DNA of 64,000 bases from Chromobotia macracanthus (Eukaryota; Chordata; Actinopteri; Cypriniformes; Botiidae): contig JAZGTH010000007.1 in assembly GCA_036877525.1 (NCBI GenBank), positions 7,811,501 to 7,875,500 of the forward strand, in the 5' to 3' direction. Every line of letters starts with the position of its first letter. The first letter of the stretch is position 1. Under the pieces are notes generated by a model, which worked only from the letters and a program-made list of their open reading frames with translations, searched no databases and was not told the DNA's origin. The position numbers and the translations under genes were made by a program. Of this stretch, positions 26,001-39,064 are shown in pieces.

Positions 26001-29000
26001 TCTGCCCAGTACATTTTTACAGGGGAGCATGTACACATCAAGTGAGAGAGAGAGTTAAAGAGGAGAGCTCACATCTGTCTGACAGCTTGGTAATTTATTT
26101 TGTCTCGCTTTCTAAATCAAATGCTTATGGATATCCAAACCTCTGTTTTTTTGATGGATATCCAAACCCTACGTTTATTCACCAGTCAAAACAGATCCAG
26201 GTTATTACCGAAGAGAAATTTACCAGGGATTAATCGATACAGATAAACATTTTACAACTACAAAATAGCTACAAAATACCCCCGGCTTACAAATGCATGC
26301 CCTTGATATTTACATATAATGAACCTGTGTATTAAGATAACAATCTCAAAGCATTAACTCTCATTTACTTTCTTATCTCACTGCCAACACCCTTAGCTGT
26401 TTACATATAAAATGTGCATTACTTCGAATTCTTAATGCATTTAGTGAAGAAATGCAATACTTTGTATTCCAATGTGATTAGGTTCAACCCACGAATAGAT
26501 GGAGTGAAAATCTTTCAGCTGCTGTAGTGGGTACCAGTGGATACATTTCCATTTCTCCTGCCCTCTGTTTCACGACCTTGAGATTTGATTGAAAAAAATA
26601 ATCAAAACAAATCAAACTCTCTGGAATTCAACATGGCACATAACTCTCACCCTATTCGGAGTTCACAGCTGCATTATGCATTTGAGTGGCGCATCAGATT
26701 AATATAAAAAATCTTAATTTCTTTCAGTCCAGATAAAAGGGCAGATCTTAAAGTATGTCTCTTCATCTTGGAGACCTATGAAGCAAGTTAATCAATTAAC
26801 TTCCCCTTTGTATTTGTGTATGAATATAAAATATAATTCTGAAAATGGAGTTGATGTTATCAGTTGTGCAAGGCACTTGTGCCACTTTTACCCCTTCAGA
26901 CAGCACAGGACACAGGTAGAATCAGGGCTAACCAGTAGGAAATTAATTTGCCATTCAGATTGCAAATGCAAAATCATAAAGAACCTTTTGAAAATGAAAA
27001 ATTCAAATGATGTTTGCACTGAATGCAAATGCCAAGCAACAGGCAATTTTTCCAGATGCCCATTATTTGACACCTTCCCCGCTAGAAATAGTTCAGCGCT
27101 ATTGCAACATGCTAATAAAATGTGAGCTTGGCTGGAAGGGAGTGATGAGTTTACACTGTTAAAAAGAGAAAATTGTTGTTTTGCTTTGTTTGTTTTGTTG
27201 ACATGAGAATAAAGTTTTGAAACCGGTTTGAAATGCTTTGATTGTTCCGTTTACATTTCTTTAAAGTAATTTGGTTTCACTCCAAATTGATCATTTATGT
27301 GTTATTTTGTAAAGACAAATGTAAGGCAAAAAAGATCCAGATGTCTGATTAAATCCAACTTTTCTGCTACATTTAGGAATCCAGGCATTTATCACCTGCT
27401 TGGAATACACTTGTAGGGAGTTCTGATGTAGAATCTTATACTTCTGCCATATAACGCATCCATAGAACATCTGTCAGTCATTAAGCAGGGGAGCAGGAGA
27501 GCTGTTTAAACATGTTTGCCAGTTAAAGTTGCAAATTAAGCAGCTGCAAGTCAGCAGTGTGAAAGTTTTGCAGGCGTGTTCTGCAGAGAGCTAAGCTTGT
27601 TAGTTGCTCTTTATGGAGGGAAAGTATTGACCATCCACTCTGCCTTGATGTTGGGCAGTCGGAGTGGCCTCGCAGGAGATTCCTGCTGCCTCATGATCCC
27701 AATTTGGCAAGCCTAAAGTCAAACTAATGTCAAACATCTGTGAGGACAGTCCTGTTTCACTCCACTAATAATACGCTAGCAGTACTAGAGACTGCTCTCA
27801 TCTTGAAGAGAGAGAAAAGGGTTGCTTCCAAACATGGAATCATGAAAGCTCTGGATGCACAAGTCGCTATTGATATTTCAAAGGTGTTCAAACTTTGAGT
27901 TAAATCAGTCAGACAACAGTTTCATCTGTTATCCTGAAATACATTTGGCTATGCTTAGCCTAACTTTTTAATCCAACTTCTTCAGTTTCATGTTTGCTTA
28001 TGGTATGTTTATATGTTATGTTGTGGCTATTGCTCCACCTTGTGAATAAACCAAGCGCTGCACATCTCATTTACATGAGCACTCATGACTCTGTCACATT
28101 AACTTGGACTATAAGCTGTTCCAAAACACTGTAGGCGAGATAAACTCAAACTTGTTTGCCTTGTGTTTGGCATGCTGTCTGACTCCAGAGGCAATCAAAC
28201 ATGAATACCCAGGGTACTTAATTCACTTACATTTATTTTCAATCCTTTTTAATGAGGTCATGGTTTAGTGCTGGCAGAACTCAAAGAAGTAACTTGGCTT
28301 TCAGCAAACGTTTTGCCGATATCTCAACGCCATCGCAGGTACGGAGCACAGATCCATGCGGTGAATACTGAAATTGCGCTCTGTGGAGTCTGATTTAGTT
28401 GCCATTTGATTGTGCTGCTTGTCCATAGAGAAGATTGAAAGCAGGAGAAATAGAGACTTATGTTAATTATGCACCTTAATTAAAACTGAAAAGGAAAAAG
28501 TGGGTCGCAAAACCACAGTTGACAGTTTAATGCTGCACGTGGGGTGTTTGCTGCAGGTCCGATTCTGATTTGCAGATGATTTGCAGTCATTGAGCGCCAA
28601 AGAAATGAGAAAAAACAAGGATAAACCAATCCAAACATTGCCAATATGGCAGATGGTTAATGAAAAATAAATTCTTCATGTCTATAGAGCCACACACGCT
28701 GCCCAGCTGCAAATTTTCCCATCTGCTGTGCTGCAGTACAGGTTATAAGAGTGCAGTAGTGAGAAGGGTTATCTGACCACCCTCAGGCACAGAGTGTATC
28801 ATCAGGTCTTAAAACTGCCTACTGGAGCACGTGTTTACTGAGCACTGCAGAACAAATACAGATGACGTGTGTGATAGGAGCTATAATATTTAATATTCTT
28901 AGCTTGTCATATTTGGACAGGGCTAGGACATTCAAATATATGAAATAAGTAGCTCTGTGTGTTTAGAGCTAAATCACTTTTGAGCGAAGTTTGGTGGAGC

Positions 29001-32000
29001 TCATAAAAAATATAAGGTTTCTGTTTCTATCTGTCATATTCAGTTTAGAACTCAGTCAACACAGGAATGTTTTATTTAAGCAATAAAACACCTGCGGCCA
29101 TGTGTCTATGGCTGAATCACATCAGTGCTGATAATCAGTAAGCACTCTTACTTAACTTAGTGATACTCCATAGCTCAGTTGGTGGAGTGCTGCATTAACT
29201 GCAAGGTGCTTTAGATAAAAGCATGCAAAGTTTTACATTTTAAACATAATTATTTGATCTATTTTTGCGCTGTTAAAAAATAATATAAAATAATAATCAG
29301 CAACACTGCTTGTCCAATCGGATTAGATAACCAGAACTAACTCACTGCACTGTTTCAATTCATCTTGAATTAATTTAAATATAAAGACTTGTGTCTTTAT
29401 GTCTACACGGCCAGGATGCAAGCTTCAGTTTATATCTGTGCTTCAGTTTATATTTGTTGTTTGAGGTCAGAAGCACTGCTGCTGTCCACAGTTCTATCAC
29501 AAACCGACATGTTCCAACATGCAGTGAGAGAGATGGAGGGGGGAGACAGGAAGAAAGCACAAAGGGGCACTTTACTCACCTGCAGGTCCCTTGAGATTAT
29601 CAATGCGTGACTTTTAATGGTGCGACAGCACAGAGTGATGGCTTCATTTTTTCATTTATTCTCTTCCTGTCCCTCTGGAAGCCTGAATGATACTGCTGAG
29701 GAGGACAATGACAGTTTGAGAATAAGCCGCCGTGACACGCCACCTTGAACAAGAGTGCCAGAGTCAGGTAAAAAGGACACTTGGCACATGTAAATCTGCT
29801 GTGTAATAGTCATATCTGCTAGCTGTGGACCATAAGACACAGGCATTTACTGTTCTTGACGTTAACCCTCAGCATAAAGAATACACAAGAGAAAACATAC
29901 AGAGCACTTTATGGGTTACTGTTTAAAACATGTAATGCATTTTGTCATAAATGTTCTGGGTTCAATGCAAGTTAACATCCATCTACAGCATCTGTGGCAT
30001 GTTGTCGATTAGCAAAGACGATCATTTCAGATTATCCACTCTGTTTGTTTGTGTTTATAGCCGTAATGGTGCTTACTGTAATAAACTTGCAGTAGAAATC
30101 AATGGGGCAAGGTGTTGCACAGGACTAAATGCACACTGTTTTGAAAGTGAGGCCACAAGAATAAACATGTTAACATGAGGCAATACTAATGTCCAACTCC
30201 TATCATAATGTGGTAAACTCTGTAATTCCACCGTAACACCACAGAATAACAGAAAGGGACTGTTTGCATTAAAAAACATCCACCCAAAGGAATTACATCC
30301 CACCACTCCAAAAAGATTTACAGTAGAAATGTTTTCAGCTCAAGTCACATTTTCAATAAGGAAGAACACAACATTCTTCAAAAAATGCAAGCTGGATATT
30401 TCTGCTTTTAAACAATCTGGAATGTCTCCTCCTACAGACTTGCATTATACATTATATAATATAAGTATATTAACATAAGTTACATTTTTGTCTGTTTTTA
30501 CAAACTGAGGGATGAGTTATAATAATTACTTGAGGAAATAGTTTAACTTTTGAACACAGAACACTTCTTTGAAAGTATTGTGTTTAATTTTTGGGATGTC
30601 AAAGTTATGCTGTCGATTTAACCCAACAATTTAGTGTACAAAATTCTTTAATGTATAAATTATTTAGAAGAATAACTTATTTATGGAGGCCTCTAAGTGT
30701 ACTTTGGTGACATTTGAATGCTGAACTGATTGTTGTGAACTATAGGCCAGTGAAACAGTTCTTGACTGCACAATGTTTCTGCCAGTATTCTCAGTGATGT
30801 TAATGGAAGGCTTTGATGCTATCTTGGGATTGTCCCATTTTATTCTAATCACACTTCCATGCTCCCTTAGACATTTGACTGATTGCTCTCTTTATTGAAA
30901 TTACTTAATGTATTTTTCATCGTATTGTTCTGTTAATGAACAGCCATAATAGAAGGGACCTTCTTACCAGAGAGAGACATGCTTTTGTCCTGATACATCC
31001 CACCCCAGTGTCACATTGAGTCAGATCTGTGAGCGTTTCTATCACAGATTAATGTAGCAAGATAAAGAACTCTGATAATCCTCTCTGAACAAGTGTAGGA
31101 GAGTGTCGATTGAGACATGAGCCATTTTATCTGCATGGTATGCATGAGGGATAAGCTGCTTAGGTGGGGACACTGCCAGTCAGTTTTTTAATGAAGTTCA
31201 AAATTGATACAATACATATAATGCATTTGATAGGCTGCCAGAGACGCCATAGATGCAGAGTTGAGTGTCTGCCCACGAGAGCTGAGCTAATGGAGCGTAA
31301 GACTTTGTGACACTTACTTTCTGGTTAAAGCATTTAGCCAGAGTCTCCAGCGTCTCCAGCGTTACTCTGTAAAGATTATCAAATGTTAATCAACAGAAAA
31401 GCATGTGTCATGTTTGTGACAAATTGATTCAAATACAAATAAAAATAAAGCATTTATAAAGCAACAAATAAAGCTTGGTTGAATTGGTTGTGTTTTTTAC
31501 AAGTAAAACTACTGGACCAATTTTAAAAAATTAACTTTCAAGGATATTTTCTGAGTTAAACAAGCTGGTTGAATCACCATACCATAAATTAAAACCACAC
31601 CACCATTTACCACAGCACAATTTTTAGGACCAGGGAATGAGTCATTATAAATCTGCCACTCTTAAGATCCCTGATCCCTAACAATTCTTATGAGGCAGTT
31701 AGTTCAAATCCCCCAAACACCAGAGCTGAATATAAAGACTATTTTATATAGCTTCCCTGGATAACTGAAGAACAGTGAATGGTGGAATCCACTAGATGCC
31801 TGCTGTAAACATGAGACTCTGGGTTTCACCTCATCTCTGTGCAGAAAATCAGTGCTGCAGCTAAGACGCTTCAAACATCGAAGGCTAGAGAAACAAAGTA
31901 ATTTGAAGCTAAAATACTCGCTGAGGACAGCTAATGGCAAGACATTAAGCCCAATTAAGTTGGATGTTAGTAGAGAGGGTAGATTTATGCAAATGCTTTG

Positions 32001-32749
32001 CAGTCAGACATTTCTCCAACAGAGTTTGGAGCCGAAAGCTGCCGTGTTAGTGGTCTACTGTTAAAAGGTTTTCAAAGGTAAGCAAATATTATATTTTCCA
32101 CAATAAAATTATTCTCTCCTCCTACAGGCGGCTACATTACTGTAATCTTAGCAACTTCATTACATTCAGGTTAGGTTTGGTGGTGATGCAACAGTATTCC
32201 ATTGTGATGCTATGCAATAGATCTCCTGTTTATTTATGTTCCATAAAAGGACATTCCATATTTACCCAAGCATTATATTTAAATTTGCAGAAGAAATGCT
32301 TTCATCTGTATCTAATACAGATACTGTTCTTCTGATAAAATGATTTTGATACAAATTCAAATACCCATAACTCATCAGGCAAAGGCCCTCATGCATCTGA
32401 GGGATTTAGAAACACTGCATCTGGGAACAGACAAAAGTTGGACTGTTTACCTTTGCTGACTTTGGGCAAGATGTTGCTGGAAAAAATGGTCCATCAATCA
32501 GAGCAGCTCTGGGCACTGGGCTCTAAAGCAGAGAAATGAGGCAGAGGAGACTGTGCCAGCAGCCATTTGCAATGCTGCATGATGGGAAAGCTTCCATTGC
32601 ACTTCTGAAACATCATTTGTAAACACAAAAGCTCACTGTCCCCTGAAAATTGAAGTTTTGGAGGAGAACCGTGGGATGAGAGGTTTTTCTATTATTTTTT
32701 CTATAAAGTTTTTGAGTTTTTCTATACAGTTTTTCTATAAAAACAATTT
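23051..32749 (+). other. Non-coding; presumed asic4 intron 1 (third part)
   Basis: No gene recognised. The longest plus-strand open frame (23308-23766) has no domain, no recognisable family and no matching neighbours. A SINE scrap lies at 29166-29230. Short tandem duplications occur near 26129-26168 (TGGATATCCAAACC twice) and 29431-29458. The patch 28440-28560 is rich in TTAATTA/TAATTAA cores. Confidence 0.45.
29166..29230 (+). mobile_element. Truncated tRNA-derived SINE
   Basis: ATAGCTCAGTTGGTGGAGTGC is a tRNA-like A-box region. It is followed at once by GTGCTTTAGATAAAAGCATGC, which resembles the 'CGCTTTGGATAAAAGCGTC' tail of common teleost SINEs. The B box and middle are missing, so it is not a functional tRNA gene. 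Confidence 0.6.
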
Positions 32750-33243
32750 ACACTAGTCACCCTGTTCAATAGTTTACATGCACCTGTCTTTAAAATGCAT
32801 CATATTGCATTCTTGAGTATCAGCGAATTTATATATTTTTTGTAATATAGTGTATGAGTCTCCTAGTTGTCCTCAGTGTGAATAGATGGACCTCAACATC
32901 ATATAGTCACTGTTGGACAGTTCAAATATACAGAAGATGCTGGAGAAGCAAAGATTGTGCAGGACCTGGAAGATTTTTCTAAAGAACAGTGGACAGTTTA
33001 ATGTCTCAGGACAAATAAGATCTAAACTATAACAAAACAAAAACAGTCACTGATCGTTCAGATAACATCACAAAGTATTCTGAATCAGATGTATGTAAAC
33101 TTTTGAGCTGGGTTAATGTAAATTTAGTTGTTCAGGGCAGTACTAAATTAAAAACAAACATTAGAATTTGTCTTATTTTTTTATTTTCAACATTCTCCAG
33201 ATTCTGCAAGGTGTATAAAAGCTTGTGACAACAACTGTGTATG
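32750..33243 (-). mobile_element. Degenerate non-autonomous Tc1/mariner-like element
   Basis: The sequence reads like an abundant cyprinid repeat. It contains TTCAATAGTTTACATGCACC, a middle with ATGTATGTAAACTTTTGAGC, and a right end AGATTCTGCAAGGTGTATAA followed by AAGCTTGTGACAACAACTGTGTA. The end is a decayed form of the Tc1-family inverted repeat CAGTTG...GTTTACATACAC, next to a TA. There is no transposase frame. The left terminus is not clearly preserved. Family recognition is from memory. Confidence 0.65.
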
Positions 33244-35070
33244 TTATATGTAGGATTAAATTATGTATCTGTATTTTAACATTTTATTTATAACCTATTT
33301 GGGACATATTGCAAAAACTTTTTTTTTACTTTTTGAAAATGTATCATTGGCGTTGTTTTTAAAATAGGTTCCAAATTGCAACATTAATGTTGTCAAATAT
33401 TAGGCTGATAAACCTAATGCTGGTTTTATGCATATTGATGATGCACTTTGCCAGTTTACCAGAATACCATGTATTCATAACCCTGTGCCTGTGTGGTGTC
33501 TGTTTACAGTCTAATTATATAAATTGGCGTTTACATCTATGCATTCTTTATTCCTGTTTGACCACCATCTGCTTATGAAAACAGTGGCTGTCTCCAGCCT
33601 TAATTACAGCTGTATGGTGTGCTGCGTCCACAGCTGCAGCTGGCAATTACTGCACGCCCATATTGCACCAAGAGCCCTGCTTTGATTCTGCACAGAGCCA
33701 GCTGAGATCAGACTCACACACACGCTGCTAAATGAGCAGCCATGTGTTACATGCAAGTGTGACCTCTTAAAGTCCCTTCTCATCAACGAGAAATCTGCTT
33801 GATTTATAACAGTGATTTTTAATGTCTGTCACCATGCTAAAATAAATCATGTTAGACATGAATGGTGGTCTGTGCTGGTTTATGCTGTTTGCTACTGATA
33901 GAGGTCTAACTGGTGGATCACCATAGCCATGCTGTTTAAGTGTCGTTCTAGTAAAACATTTTGACAAAGGAAGTATGGCAGGTTAAGCTGGTTAAGAAGA
34001 GATTAACATCCTAAACAAAATATACCTTACGCTGGGGACTAGCTACCTGTTAAGACTTTGTCTTTTAAGCTATCAATTCAACTAATTTATTTATTTGAAT
34101 AGTTATGTTAGCTAGCTGAACAAAGGCTGAACAAAAACATTCAAAAACAAAAGTTAAAGCTCAATTTCTAAAACTTTTTTGACAATGGGTGAATATATTG
34201 GATTTGTTTTCAGTATTCACTGATGCCGGACAACCATTTAAAGTTCTTGTTATTACTGTGTCATCTACCTGTTCTTTTTGCTGATCTATTTCCTCTTGAC
34301 ATTTATTTGTCACACTTGTTTTAATTTTTGAGTATTTCATTACAGGGTACTATGCATCGGGCAACAGATGACCTGAATAGCAGTCTTTTAGTCACTTTTA
34401 CTTGAAAGGAGATAAAGACTATAAACAATAAATAACACACTTTTTGTTTTTTTAATGGTTGTATTTTATGGAAGGATAGTTCAGTCTAGTTTCGGAAGTT
34501 ATTTCTTTGATGTTGTATACTTTTATCAATGTTAACCATGTGGACCAATTATTTTGATTAAATCTTTTGGTGGTTGAGGCAGATATGTTTCTGAGGATGT
34601 GCACTAATATTCCTCTTGTCTGAGGAACAAACACATTGCATGACAATGCAGCACAGACCGAAATGTCTCTTTCATCAAAATAAATATGACAGGAATGAAA
34701 CAGAGAAAACACTGTCTGTAATGCCAGAGAATACAAATGCCTGCAGGGCATCGCACTGTAAATTTTTTAACTAATGTGTCTTTCATTTTTCCTGCGGGCT
34801 GGAAAGCTATCTTCAGAAGCTTCTATAAAGAATTTAATGCTTCAAAACTTTTGATGTTTAAAGTGACCTTTTCCCGGATAAATCATCTTTAAAGTGATGT
34901 CTTAAAAGGCATCACTTTGAGGGATCAAAAGGTTCATCTTTAAATATTAAATCTTAGAGAAACAAAGATTATGGCTTCCAAAGATGCTAGCGTATTTGTT
35001 GTCACCCCCTCCTCCCACCTTTCATCCATGCCAGACTCTGACATTTTTAATGATTGCTGTTTTCTTGTAG
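33244..35070 (+). other. Non-coding sequence directly upstream of the first visible asic4 exon
   Basis: No gene seen. A small hairpin is at 34891-34919. The last 60 bases form a normal pyrimidine-rich acceptor. Confidence 0.45.
34891..34919. repeat. Short hairpin AAAGTGATG...CATCACTTT
   Basis: Arms of 13 bp (one mismatch) around a 3-base loop, about 150 bp upstream of an asic4 acceptor. Confidence 0.6.
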
Positions 35071-35215
35071 GTTTACACAAGGTACGGAAAATGCTACACT
35101 TTCAATGGGAACAAAACAACCTCCAGGAAGACCAAGCAGGGAGGGATGGGAAATGGGCTGGAGATTATGTTGGATATCCAACAGGATGAATATCTGCCCA
35201 TCTGGAAGGAGACAA
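35071..35215 (+). CDS. asic4: asic4 exon (first one visible): VYTRYGKCYTF...LPIWKET
   Basis: The acceptor tttcttgtag ends at 35070 and the donor gtgag starts at 35216. The exon enters in phase 0 (GTT TAC) and leaves one base, which completes the Asn of the next exon. It encodes the ectodomain segment following the large first exon in the family, with the conserved KCYTFN and GLEIMLDIQQDEYLPIW blocks. The NKT at residues 14-16 is a possible glycosylation site. Confidence 0.95.
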
Positions 35216-38200
35216 GTGAGTTATAATGCCTCACAGAGATGATTTTCCCTGCTCTTGCCCAAATGTTGCAACGTCATCCCATATTTTCTGGTTCTCAGAA
35301 GTGTCTGCACAGTCTGTTTAGATAAACACTTTTAAATTCCAGGTTATTGGCAATGTCATGTTTTTCTCATTCATATTGATGGAGGGATATGGGAGGCTTA
35401 TCTTCACTTTCACATCTTCGTTCTGCTCTCTTTCCCTCCTCCTGTCGTACTCATTCTCTCTTGTTTTGTGCAGATGAAACCTCTTTAGAGGCAGGAATAC
35501 GTGTTCAGATCCACAGTCAGGATGAGCCGCCTTACATCCATCAGCTCGGCTTTGGAGTCTCTCCAGGATTCCAGACTTTTGTTTCCTGTCAGGAGCAGAG
35601 GGTATGACCCTTACCTTACCCCTTACCTTAGATCCTCAAACTTTTAATCATAAAGTTTTAAGCCTAAAACCATAAATCTAAAAGATTTTGGAAAACATTA
35701 CTATTACTATTCCAAATCATACTTTTACTTTCAGAAAAAAAAACATGTTGTTCCTTGTTATTTTAAAGTAAAAAAAATAAAATAAATAATATTTAATAAC
35801 ATAGGCAGCAATAGGAAAGCCAATTAGTGGAAAAGGATTTCTTTGCAATTATAAAACATATAAAACACAGTCTGTTAAAGTGCCTGGCAGTTGGAAAGCT
35901 ACCTTGAAGCTGAGTAACAAATCATGCATATTTAATATATGCATCTACTCAAATCTCTCTAATTGACTAGCGCTAGCTAGTTGACCACTCATAATACTGT
36001 CAGGCTAAGCAATAACCTATCCAAGCTCTAACCTGTCTGTGTGCCCGTGACATTAAAATTAAAATCTCTTCCTAAATTTAGGGAAAGACAGCGTGGTAAA
36101 TCACACAGCAAAATATTTAACTATAGTGCTAACAGACAACTTACAAAATACAGCATTTTGTTAAAAACATATATATCACAATAATTAAGAAACGATTATG
36201 TTTGCACATGTTAAAGGTGCTGACAGATATTTTTTCAAATGGCCTGTTTAGTCTAAGTTAGGTTTAACCAATAAAAATGCTTCCTATCTGTCAGTCATTT
36301 TGCACATTTACTAGGCAGCTCATATATGGGAAGTCAAGAGCATCAGTTTATGTAAGATCACTGTTTTGCTTGTTGTTTTTGACAAGTAACATCATAATAC
36401 CTGTGTCGGTATAAAGCTATCAGTGGCTAAACAAAGTTAACAAAGGAACATTTTCAGAACATTGGCTAATGTTCTCTAAAAGTTCTCTCAAAGATATCAA
36501 CAAGTTCTTGCAGTAACGTTAGTAGAACATTTTTATAATGTTATACATCATATATATCAAAAATGCTATTCTTGTAAGTTGTTAGTGGAATGTTGTAAAA
36601 ATGTTACAGACTTTAAAACAAATGTTTGAGTAACGTGCCTATAAAAAAACGCAATAGCATTAATATAATGTCTAAAACACTGGGCATTTTAAATGTTCCT
36701 AAAATAGCATTTTTAAAAATAAAATTGTAACATTTTTGCTACATTCTTACAACTCTGTATTTCTCCCTTTCACCCTTCTCCCTCTCTCCATTTATTACTC
36801 TCTCTGTAGTTGACCTACCTTCCCCAGCCTTGGGGGAACTGCCGCTCCACCAGCGAGCAGATGATCCCAGGTTATGATACCTACAGTATCAGCGCCTGCC
36901 GCCTGCGCTGTGAGACTCTTGAGGTTGTGCGCGAATGCAAGTGCAGGATGGTGCACATGCCTGGTAACGCTACACTGCTGCATTCATTTCCCACTCAACC
37001 TAATCAGCGTGCTAATGTATTCCACTAATTGCTAAAATGCTAAATGAATAAACTTTTCTCATCTAATTTGCTCCAGGCAGTGGAGCCGAAAGCTTAATGC
37101 ACGTCTCTAAATTAACTTACTGTCTAGTCACACAATACGCAGAGCTCTGTTTGTTCATTTAGCGACTGCAGGGAAAATTTAGATAATCACGATCTGACAG
37201 GCTTCCCTCAAGGAGCGATATGATGAACTCACACCTGCTGATTTCTAACGCACCACATGAATGGCTTCACGAACCGCAAAAGTAATATACTGCTTTCAGC
37301 GCGATTGTTTTCTCCTTTGAAGCCCTCGTTCAGAAAAGCAACAACTTGTGGACTGAGGGTCATTCTGTGTCCCCAGAAACCTCTTTTCTAATTAACTCCA
37401 CCACACCTGAGTTGTTATCAACGTGGCTTTTCCGAGCCCGTTTTTACTGTCGGTGGTCGGGCTCTAATGGAAGCTCTGCTCCTCTGCCTTTCTCCTTTAA
37501 TGTTACCAAATCAATCTTTCATAATGCAAATTAAAAAGAGAGGCTGTTCCAAAAGCATTTATTCAAAGGCCACTTTCTCCTAGGTGCCACACATACTTCC
37601 ACCGATCGCTTGTTCTTTTGATGTATTTGGATGGTGAGTTGGACCTCCAGCGACATTGTGTTGATGGGGATTGGGTTAGTAACTGGGAAGACTTTCTAAA
37701 TGCATTTTCGGGGAGGGTCTGGATCTGTCCATTTTGGGTGCAATTAGACCCAGACTGATGGTCACGAGGGAGGCGTAGGAAAACAGAACCTATCTTCAGC
37801 AGTCGCATGGTGCCCTCCATCATTTCAGGCTGAATAACAAAGCAGAGCTGTGATTTCAATGCCCTGCCTCTTTTTCTGCCTCTCAAGCTTTTTTCTTCCT
37901 CGGCTGGCAGTAAAAAGCAGCAATCATTTTTGCTTTTGATTGATCAGAGTCATTATGTGTTTTGTTTCTCAGGAGATGCCGATATCTGTACTCCCAGCAA
38001 AATCAAATGTGTGGACAAAGCACTTGGTAAGCAAGCATTTTTCATTTTTGCAAACACCCCGGAGTGTAATATCTCCGGAGTTAGTGGCCACAAATAATTA
38101 AATACCAGATAAACAGACATTTTTTTGTGAGTGGTGCGGTGTGGGGGTCGGCCGGGGTGGGAGACACAGAATTACACTGGTGATTATTTCTCTTTCATGA

Positions 38201-38605
38201 GACCTGTAGACTTAGTTCATGAATGAAAATAATGTTTCCAGTCGGCTCTCCGGCACATTTGCAGAACCTTTACCAAACAGCATTAAGCTAGAGATCCCTG
38301 CGGTGCGCTGCCCTGCCTCTGCCTCTGTGTGTCTGTTCACAGTGTTATTGCATGCTGAAGGTGTCTTGTTCCACTGATTTTATGATGCTCGTAACTGGAG
38401 CAGCTCGTGAAAAGTGGATGATGAGAGATGTATCATTACAATTATGATGGTCCTTATCTAATAAGCCAGAAATGTAATTATCTTTCCAGTCAAAAAGAAT
38501 CCTGACCCCATTAAATGGGTAGTTGAACTAAATACAGATATATCTTAAAATAATGGACTGGACGTACGTTCATTGTATTGGCCTATTCAAATATTATAAC
38601 TAATT

Positions 38606-38689
<84 letters not shown>

Positions 38690-39022
38690 TTGTATGGTTA
38701 AAATGGTCCTATCTATGCATACAGATGTAAACATATGACATAACAATATAAGATATTAATTGAGAAGTTAACATATCTATTTGATTTGATCAGATAAACA
38801 TAGGGAAACATAATTTGCTTGTGAGGCACAACTGGAAGTAATGTAAAAGTTGTTTATTTATGTATTTATTTTATATGATGTAACATAAATAATATTATTA
38901 AAAAATTCAAACCATATACGTTTTGTTCATAAATTAGACATCACTGTATTTCTAAATTAAATTTTGTTTGTGTTTATTGCAGTTTGTATATACCTAAGCA
39001 TTAAGCTGAAGTCTTTCTTTTT

Positions 39023-39064
<42 letters not shown>

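Noticed and set aside
29166..29230. tRNA gene
   Set aside because: Only an A-box-like head is present, with no B box, anticodon arm or acceptor closure; the SINE-type tail explains it.
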